Program-made: the position numbers and the translations under genes | Shown: positions 56,775-64,000 of the stretch, piece by piece | Layout: the number at the start of each line of letters is the position of its first letter | Position numbering within the stretch: position 1 is the stretch's first letter | From: Endothia cerciana | Lineage: Eukaryota; Ascomycota; Sordariomycetes; Diaporthales; Cryphonectriaceae | Direction: 5' to 3' | Assembly (NCBI GenBank): GCA_026119935.1 | Contig: JALRMH010000011.1 | Location: 372,001 to 436,000 of the forward strand | DNA length: 64,000 bases | The notes under the pieces: generated by a model | What the model was told of the DNA's origin: nothing | The model's database searches: none | The model's input: only the letters and a program-made list of their open reading frames with translations

Positions 56775-57396
56775 TTACAGGACCATGGCGGCAAGGCCGG
56801 CCATGCCGAGGACGCCGGCCATGGCATGCTGGTGCTTGTCGGCGGCGCCGGTCACGTAGGCGACCGCCGTGTCAACGGCCTCGGTGGCCTGGACCCAGGG
56901 GGTGACGGTGGCGGTGGCGGTGACGCCCTGTGTTATCACGCGTATCAGCCAGTCTGCCTCTATAATCCCCCTGTCACCTATTCTCCCTCTAGGCCCTCGG
57001 GTCTTCTCTTCTCTCTCTGTCTCTCTCTCAACTAGGCATCTGCCATTGCCGGGGAGGGGGCAAGGGAGAGAAAAAAAAAGGACGTACAAGAGTCGATGTC
57101 ACGGTGCAAGGGCAGTTCGTGATCGTGATCGTCTCGTCCTCCGTGGTGGCAGTGTAGTACACGTCGTTCCACGTGACGACGGTCGGGAGGGGGCAGACGG
57201 TCGTGAACCAGTCGACGACGGTGACGTACGTCCCGGAGTCGTCGGTGCCGCTTGGGGGAGGAGAGGGCGGAGCGCTGCTCACGGGGAGGTCGGAGCCGGA
57301 GGCGATGGGGGCGACGCTCGGGGGGGCATCATCATACCAGCCGGCCGAGACGGCGCCGGCCGCCGCGAGGGTGGTGATGAGGGTCTTGATCTGCAT
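56775..57396 (-). CDS. Small secreted GPI-type cell-wall protein (CCG-6/Mmc-like)
   Basis: Exons 57396-57088 and 56927-56775 give 153 aa. The 160-bp intron begins GTACGT. Residues 1-18 (MQIKTLITTLAAAGAVSA) are a signal peptide with AxA-type cleavage. A Pro/Ser segment follows, then TVVDWFTTVCPLPTVVTW and ETITITNCPCTVTSTL, a Thr/Val-rich module with paired cysteines seen in fungal clock-controlled or wall proteins. The C-terminus (AMAGVLGMAGLAAMVL) is hydrophobic after a small-residue region, consistent with GPI attachment. Likely displayed on plasma membrane or wall. A TATATAAAGA stretch at 57441-57450 (TATA-like on the - strand as well) lies about 45 bp upstream of the start. Confidence 0.8.
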
Positions 57397-58962
57397 CTTG
57401 AGGTTTGGTGCTTCCGGTTTGGGCGGGCGTCAAAAAAACCTATATAAAGAGCAAGCTGTGATTCGGTGAGTGGCTCGACGAGCAGATGAAGACGGTGTGC
57501 TGGGATGAGAACGTTTGTGGATGAGGACCAACAGGCAGCTCTCGGAGGGCCAAGTCTTCTCTTCTTATAGGCATGAGGCGAAGGCCATCGACGCGCCCGT
57601 CGACGCGGCCAGACGCGAAACAGGCGGTGATCGCCTGTCTCATAGAAAACAACACCGCGTGAGCGTCTGGAGAATCTGGCAATGAAACCCTTTCAGACAG
57701 AAGAGTGAGCCGTGGGTCGGCCTAGCATCGCGAAGCTGCTAATTTATGAACATACCGCGTCGGCGCGTCTCGGGAGGAGACCGTACATTCCTGCGGGGAC
57801 TGGTGCGTCGAAGAGAAGCCCGGCTGGTCGACGGGTGAAGGCGTGATGGCAGCGTGTGGACTGAGACCCGCTGCATTCCATCCGGCCGCCCTGGCGGGAC
57901 ACGCACGCGAACAGAGCAATGAAACGCGAAAGATATGCTGGAATCTGTTAGACGAGAAGAATCTGGCGATCCTTTTCACGGCAAAATTTCTTGACCATCC
58001 TGCTGGAAGGAGGCGGTGTGATGTCACCGATTGATTTGGTATCGTTTGTCCGCAACTGATTCATCGATATGTACACTCTTTGATGCTGAAGCCAGCGTGT
58101 CGATACCCGCCGTGACGAGGGCCTGGCGATCTCCTCCCGTCGTCGTTCACAGCTCTGACCTGGCCATCCAGATGTCCCGGCCTGGTTTCGGAGAACCGTC
58201 CATCTTTTCATCATCAAATTCTTGTCCAAAAGAATTAATGTTCGCCGACCCGACTTCGAGCGCTCTAAGATCCCCGAACCACGGTAATGAATATCTTTCC
58301 TCCCCAATAACCTCCCCTTTTTACCACCAACATGCAAATACTCCGTTGACACCGTGCATCAGCGTTGCTTGGTAGACTGCGCGGGGACGAGGTCAAACTT
58401 GACCACGCAAATAATCAACGACGAACATCCACCTCGTGCCCACCTCTCATAGGTGACATCTATGCCAGACCTTCCAACGCCATCACGTCCAGACCCATAA
58501 AAATAAAATAAAAACCCCCCGAAAAAAGTGGCGCATATCGCTGCGCCAGATGCGAGGCTCGGAAGTGGCGTGACCTGCCAAGAGCGCCCCCGGCTCGGTT
58601 CGGTTTACGAGCACCGAGTTTTTGTCCCGAATGTCTCGAATGTGCACTGCCGTCGACGGGGGCGAACACCACTCTCTATGCTGCGCACCCGCGCCCGAGA
58701 GTACACCGGTTGCGTACATACGCTGGTATTGGCGACATATCGGAGTCGGACTCGGAGCCAGGACGAGGCACGGAAGATCCCAGGCTGCCCGATCTCAAGG
58801 GTCCATCCGGGTAGTGCTTCTGCTAGGACCCACATTCTTGCGAGCAGCCAGGGGCCGGGAGGTGACCTTCTGTGGCCCGTCACGTCCTGCAGCAGCCATC
58901 TTCCATCTGAGTCATGGTATATCCCGCGAAGAAAAGAGAAGCGCTGCCAGATCCCACAACTC
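57397..58962. other. Intergenic 1.6 kb, no gene seen
   Basis: This lies between the start of the wall-protein gene and the end of the RGS gene. It should include the wall-protein promoter. No supported coding frame. Confidence 0.5.
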
Positions 58963-61502
58963 CTACTTGCGGTTCGAGCGGCTTTGACTCCGATCCAGGC
59001 CCTTTGCAACGGGATATGCTACTGAGTCGAAGTCGTAATTCTTCAAGACGGACTCATACTTCGGGGTACGCAGAAACTTCGGCACGGAGTCCTGTTTGCG
59101 AACCAGCGTCAGTTCGGCCATTTGGGATGTGCGGAGCAGGGTGCACTTACACTGGCCATGAGCTTGAACACTGCATTCTGAGCGTCCTCGAAGAGAGCGG
59201 TCACCTCGTGCAGGGTGTCAATCATAGCAACATCCTGTCCCACCGCCTTCGTCATACGAGTAGCAAGGCTGCTGCGGAGCTGGTGATCGATATTCAGCTC
59301 GCAAGGGGAGCCCGGGGCCAAGAATGCGTTGTATATGCCGTAAGCTTGCGCCATGATCTCCTTGATGCCATCCATTGACGTCGTGGACGGGTTCTTCTGC
59401 GCGTTCCGGATCGCCGACTTGCACTGTTTCACGAACTCGTCCACGTCGAGATAGAAGGACAGGTTCTCCTCGCAGTGCGTTTCCCTCAAGTTCTCGCGGA
59501 AAAGCAGGCGAAGTGCTGGATCGCTGAGGATCTTCTCCAACCTCTGCGTATTTGAGTCTCGGGGAAGCTTCTCGTTTGTCTTGTGGTCGCGAGGCGTCGG
59601 CTCCGCGTCCGACGATCTGCCTCGCGAGTTCATGCCGTTGATCAGATCCTTGCCGTTGGGTGTGATCTGGTAGATGGAGTGTTTGGTGGGCTGGAAAAGC
59701 TGACTGCCGGGGTACTGTGCCATGTACGCTCGGTCATGCTGAATACACTCCATGAGGCCATACTCGACGAAGTAACTCGCAATCTCGACAGTCTCCCGCC
59801 GATCAACCGTGGTAGAGCAGTCCATCAGCCAGTCTGTGGCGGCCTTGCCGGTGAAAGTTTCCTTGTAAGTCTTGCCTCCTATTTTGCGCTCAGCAGCCAT
59901 CTTAACGCCGGTGAGGCCGTCGCTGTAGTCGGACAAGGACTCTGAATCGGCCGCATTCACATTGCTCTTGATGTTCAAGCCCTTCAGGCCAGCAAATCTT
60001 CTAAACACGACTTCCATGGTCGCCCGGTCCGTCTGTAGCTTGTCCGTCGAACTATCCCTTTCCAGCGAGACCAGCTGTGTCAGCGCGGGGCCGATCAGCT
60101 CTGCCACCTGTTTTTGTTGGATGCCGTTCTTCGAACAAAACTGGTCCAGGATGGCAATCCCCTTGGGCGTAAGCTGCCAAACCGACCCCTTCATAGTATA
60201 GACCTGTTGCAGCTTGCCGTCGGCGGACTCGATAAGACGGGCCTCCAGGAAGCGTTGACATATGGAACGAGCCATGTCCTTGGCCATCGAGAAGGTAGTC
60301 GTCGTCGTAGTCGTGACGATGCGGGAAGGGTCCTTCGGGTCGGGCATGCGGTTGGACTGCGAAAATTTCAACGAGCCCAGGTTGTTGATTGCATCTTCGG
60401 ATAGGAAGGTGTGCTCGACCTTTGTTAATCTTACACGGTGGGCGGAGAGCGGCAACAGGCTGACGATGAGTGTCGCAAAGAGGTCCTTGAAGTCCTGCAG
60501 GCCCCGTCAGTACTTGCTTGTGCGAGAACCAACCGCGAATCGGGGTACGGCGGCGCCACATCCCCGCGCAGCAAGCGCCCCCCCCCCCGGGGGGGAGTGG
60601 AGCAATTGGACGAGACGAATAAGATCGAGGGTCAGACTTACTTTGGTGAACGGCCTGTCATCATCCGTCATGCGCAGTAGCCTCGAGGATGTCTGATGCA
60701 TTTTGTTGTCGATTTTCGGTAGGAGGACGGGGGGAGGATGGGAGGGATCGGTCCTGGAGTAGGGCTGGGAGGAGAAGGCTTCCCGAGCCAGGTTGGGCTG
60801 GCTGGCTGCGACCTTGGAGAGCTGCTGTGAGGTGCTCAACAGATTCGTCGACGATGACGACGACAGGACCGAGGTAGGTCGGTATCGCGAGACCTTATCT
60901 GGCGAGAGGTCGGCACCGCGCGAGAGGGCAGCGATGTCCCCGGTGATCGACAGGCGGCTCAAGGATCGCTTATGGCGAACGTTGGGGTCGGAGATGGTCG
61001 CAATTGCAGTCTGGGTGCGGTCGAATGCAGATGCGGCGAAAGCAAAGAAGCCGCCGGACCTCTGACTTCTCGGATCCCCGCGAACGGAGCTACCTCCGAA
61101 GAACTGCTGCTGCTGCTGCTGCTGCTGCTGCGGGGGCGACCTGTGCCGGCTCTGCAGAAGTGAAGGCCGATGGGAGGACTCGAGTTCTGCGACGGGCTCT
61201 AGAGGAGGGTGTGGTGGTACAGGAGGAGTGACCGGCGCCGGGAAGGGGCTGCTAGTGTCGTTCGGACTTGGGCGATGGTGGAAGCGGTCCTGGCCGGTGG
61301 CGCTGGAGGATGGTAGCGAGAGTGTTGAAGCGGTGGCAGCGCTAGAGCTGGGAGAGGGTTCGGACTCCTGGTCTGAGACGGAGCTGGGGGTGGAGGGCAG
61401 AGATGGGATTGAGGCGGAGGGGTTGAGTGCTGAAGAATTGTCGATGCCGGTGGTATCGTGAAGATGGGCTGGACGAGGAGAAGACGAGACGCCGGCAGCC
61501 AT
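58963..61502 (-). CDS. flbA: FlbA/Sst2-type RGS protein (two DEP domains and RGS)
   Basis: Exons 61502-60642, 60494-59151 and 59091-58963 give 777 aa with all phases 0. The small last exon (DSVPKFLRTPKYESVLKNYD) completes the RGS fold and is easily missed. Residues 1-285 are Ser/Pro-rich and disordered with Q9 encoded by (CAG)9. DEP1 lies at about 290-400 (KDLFATLIVSLLPLSAHRVRLT, then CQRFLEARLIES and GSVWQLTPKG), DEP2 at about 495-580 (YKETFTGKAATDWLMDCST, then YFVEYGLMECI), and RGS at about 605-750 (RLEKILSDPALRLLFRENL, then HCEENLSFYLDVDEF). FlbA speeds GTP hydrolysis by the G-alpha FadA, ending growth signalling and allowing conidiation and secondary metabolism. Confidence 0.95.
60578..60595. 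repeat. C11G7 homopolymer junction in flbA intron 1
   Basis: Eleven C then seven G, a self-complementary run inside the 147-bp first intron (60641-60495) of the RGS gene. Confidence 0.9.
61104..61130 (-). repeat. (CAG)9 coding microsatellite
   Basis: Nine perfect CTG on the + strand, read as CAG/Gln codons in the disordered N-terminus of the RGS protein. Confidence 0.95.
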
Positions 61503-61911
61503 CTAACAGAGGCCGAAAAGAAAGTTTATGTTAGCAAGATGGCAGATCGGGTTTTGCTCGCTGGGACTGGGCTGTGGAGACGGGTTGAGCATGGACAGGA
61601 GGACGGAGTGGGGAGGTTGGTCCCTGGTCAAGTTTGTAAAAGTCCCTGCTCGGGGCCTGTCTGGTCTGGCCTTGTGCGGTGTGCAGAGGAGGTGGGAGGA
61701 TAAACGAGGGGATCGGATCAGGTCAAGGTCAAGGTTAAGGCCCCCAAGGTCAATCGAGCCGAGGCCAAGGCCAAGCGCAGGGCAGCGGCGGGCGGTGGAT
61801 TGTGGACACCAGCGACGTGACATGGACTAGGGCAATTGAGTTTGTCGACTCCGGCGGGACCAGGTTGACCAAGGGCACATCCGGACGCCGGACCGCCCTG
61901 CTCTTTTTAAG

Positions 61912-61999
61912 GGGAGGAGGACGGGGAGGACGAGGAGGGGCAGGAGGAGGAGGAGGAGGAGGAGGGGGAGGGGGAGGAGGCGGCGGCGGCGGCGGCGGC
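61912..61999 (+). repeat. GGA/GGC-rich repeat
   Basis: GGA units pass into GGC units about 410-500 bp upstream of the flbA start. The array is strongly purine-rich on the + strand and G-quadruplex-prone. Confidence 0.85.
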
Positions 62000-62640
62000 C
62001 TGTGATCTGATCGGACGGGACAGAAGAGAGGGCTTGCCTGCTGCTGATGCAAAGGGGATTATCGTGCTGGCCGTTGCTGGACAGGAAATGAGCGGGCATC
62101 GAGCAAAGGGGGGCTCTCTTGATGTCGTGTGTCTCGCTCGTGCTGTGCGCAGTGCTCCGTGACATGTACCGACCCATACAAAATCCGGCTGACGTAGGTA
62201 CAGTAGTCACCGGGCGTGTCGTGCAGCGGGCAACGTACGACAGAAATGAGCGTGAAAAGGAGGCGTAGATGGCGATGTGATGTGATAAGATGACATTAGG
62301 CGTGGGGAGGGGGGGGGGGGCGGGATGGGCCGGGGCGAAAGCGAGGTGGTAGGACGAGGAGGAGGAAGAGGAGGAAAGGGAAAAGAAAGAGTATGAGAGG
62401 GCAAGGGCCTGAGACCTGGAAGGATCGGAAACGAGAGGAAGAAAGACAATACGCACACAACAACAATTACTCTCGCCCCCTCGGTCTGGTTGGCTGGGCT
62501 GGTCGGTCTCTGGCTTTTGTGGCGGCTGCAGTAGGGTCCAGACAATGCTCAAGCACACTGACCGAATGCAACGGAGCGAGATTGGAATGACGGACGGATG
62601 GGTTGGTTGATTGATTGATCGATGGACGACCTGGCGTGGC

Positions 62641-62660
62641 CTGACCTGACCTGACCTGAC
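62641..62660 (+). repeat. (CTGAC)4 tandem repeat
   Basis: Four perfect 5-bp units. Confidence 0.9.
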
Positions 62661-63404
62661 GGGAAGTTGCACCGAGGCGGCAGAAGGGGAAAAAAAAAAA
62701 AAAAAAGGGTGATAAGAGTGACGGGGTGTGACGGGGTGACGAGTGACACCACACCAAGTCCAAGTCTGGTTTGTTACTGACGGCGGGCACACGCAGGATG
62801 AACGCGGAGAGGAGGTGGCTGTTCTTGGGAGGTGCCAGAATGTGGTGCCGGACTGGCAGTTCAAGTTCCAGACAAGGAGGGCCGTTAGCAGGATGCTGCA
62901 GTACCGGCCAATATCTCGTTTCTGTGTGGGCTGCTGTCGAGCCCGAATCATACAGAAGGGAGAGAGATTTGCAGGACAGGGCGAGGACCAGGGCAGACCC
63001 CCGTGAGCCATGTGCTAAAGACGTGGAGTGTGAGTGGGCTGTCAGGGTGGGCGTTCCCCCCCCCCCCGGGTGCCCCAAAGGTGAGCAGAGGGAAAACCCG
63101 CCAGCAGGGGGCCGTCTCTGCACGGTACAGGGCCCCAGCAGGGAAAACACGGACGGGATCGCTAAAAGACGAGATCTGAACACGCTGGCCGGCCCCCAAG
63201 AGGCAGCATCCTGACCCTGGACAGGGGGGGGACACGGCAGGGGACCAGGACAGGGGGCCCTCCGATGCATGAGATGGGTGGCAAGCACTGAACAAAGGTG
63301 ACGGACGCATGGCATGCTTGGCGGCCACTGCAGCAGCATGATACACACTGGGGTCCAACACACTGTAGCGGTACTGTATGTGACCACCCTGTCTGTGTGT
63401 GCCA

Positions 63405-63437
63405 GCCCCAGCCAGCCCAGCCAGCCCAGCCAGCCCA
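63405..63437 (+). repeat. CCAGC-type minisatellite
   Basis: About four copies of CCAGCCAGC-like units. Confidence 0.8.
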
Positions 63438-64000
63438 CTAAAGCCGAGAGGGCAGGACGCGGGTATGGGGGTTCTTGGGTAATATTACTGCCATGTGCCA
63501 TGACTATGGCAGCCCTTCAGTCAGGCTCCTCCCGGTCCATAAGTGGCCGGTGACGCCGCAGCCTCACATTGCTACCACAGTACCGTGCTACCCCGTACTA
63601 TGTGAAAGGTATCAGGCGGCCGGTACTGCTGGTACCGTGCGAGGGCTGCCGTTACTGAGGCAGTAAGCAAGCCTCTTTTTTTCTTCTTCCTTTCTTCCTT
63701 CCCATTGTCAGGGTGTATCATGTATAGATAAGACACGATGATCCCTCCGGGACCACCTCTTTCCGTCAGTTATGACAGAAGTCCGGTTCAGTGCGTGGGC
63801 GGGACGGTGGGAAGATGGACAGGGGCGGGCGGGAACCATCGTCTGACCCTGAGACAATACGGCGACGGAAACATCGAAACTTATTCTGGAAGCACTTTGT
63901 CTCCCTCGCGGCATGTGTCATCCAGGACAATTCCATCGTACCTGGCTGTCGATAGTGATAGGTCAGCGGCGTGAAGAGCTGGAAGGGACCGACCCCGCGA

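Larger units (their letters stand above)
61503..64000. other. flbA upstream region, repeat-rich, no gene seen
   Basis: This is 2.5 kb to the window end. It contains a long GGA/GGC purine-type repeat (61912-61999), a G12 run near 62309-62320, four CTGAC units (62641-62660), A18 (62689-62706), C12 (63056-63067) and CCAGC minisatellite units (about 63405-63437). Large overlapping frames (up to 394 codons on the - strand) are Ser/Pro/Leu-rich and rejected as genes. It probably holds the promoter and a long leader of the RGS gene; flbA-type genes often have long leaders (family knowledge). Another gene could begin beyond 64000. Confidence 0.5.

Noticed and set aside
61827..63501. Two long - strand frames (394 and 344 codons) upstream of flbA
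   Set aside because: They overlap each other in different frames, translate homopolymers and repeats, and have no recognisable domain.

Overview
The window is nuclear DNA of a filamentous ascomycete (Pezizomycotina). A Sordariomycete is my best guess, from overall protein character rather than from any search. The evidence is short GT-AG introns of about 50-260 bp, a G+C-rich coding third position, wide intergenic spaces, and fungus-specific families: a FlbA-type RGS protein, a CSC1/Rsn1 channel, a fungal rhodopsin-like membrane protein, a Bem1 scaffold and an ORC4 with an extended N-terminus. I support 18 protein-coding genes and one small Hint-like ORF. Exon joins were worked out by hand from splice sites and reading phase. 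I found no tRNA, rRNA or CRISPR by eye.

Layout: 0.2-2.3 kb VPS36 (-) and 2.8-4.5 kb a THP3/LENG8-type SAC3-domain protein (+) diverge from one promoter. 5.6-6.9 kb is a CENP-B-like HTH protein (+). 9.1-11.2 kb is BEM1 (-). 11.2-20.3 kb is a gene-poor tract packed with simple repeats. 20.3-22.4 kb IRC3 (-) and 22.8-24.8 kb an RRN5-like factor (+) diverge. 25.6 kb is a CYSTM protein (+). 26.7-30.9 kb is a CSC1/Rsn1 channel (-). 33.7-35.2 kb is an FAD monooxygenase (+). 35.7-36.9 kb holds the Hint-like ORF and a probable degraded retroelement. 37.0-39.0 kb is a PHO84-type phosphate transporter (-). 41.6-42.9 kb HGH1 (-) and 43.3-44.9 kb bystin/ENP1 (+) diverge from a promoter with a perfect 14-bp palindrome. 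45.7-48.2 kb is ORC4 (+). 48.5-49.7 kb is a rhodopsin-like membrane protein (-). 51.4-53.5 kb is an APC permease (+). 55.0-56.3 kb is a DUF7053-like protein (+). 56.8-57.4 kb is a GPI-type wall protein (-). 59.0-61.5 kb is the FlbA-type RGS protein (-), with about 2.5 kb of repeat-rich upstream DNA running to the window end.

This is a mixed chromosomal neighbourhood, not a biosynthetic cluster. Most genes are single-copy housekeeping functions: ESCRT-II, mRNA maturation, polarity, mitochondrial DNA maintenance, Pol I initiation, ribosome assembly, elongation-factor folding and replication origin recognition. Membrane and signalling genes lie between them. Functional pairing is seen only for HGH1/ENP1, both linked to translation capacity. 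The most unusual items are the Hint-like ORF beside the decayed element, the AT-hook/PHD extension on ORC4, the C2H2-like tail on the CENP-B-like protein, and the 9-kb repeat-rich desert.
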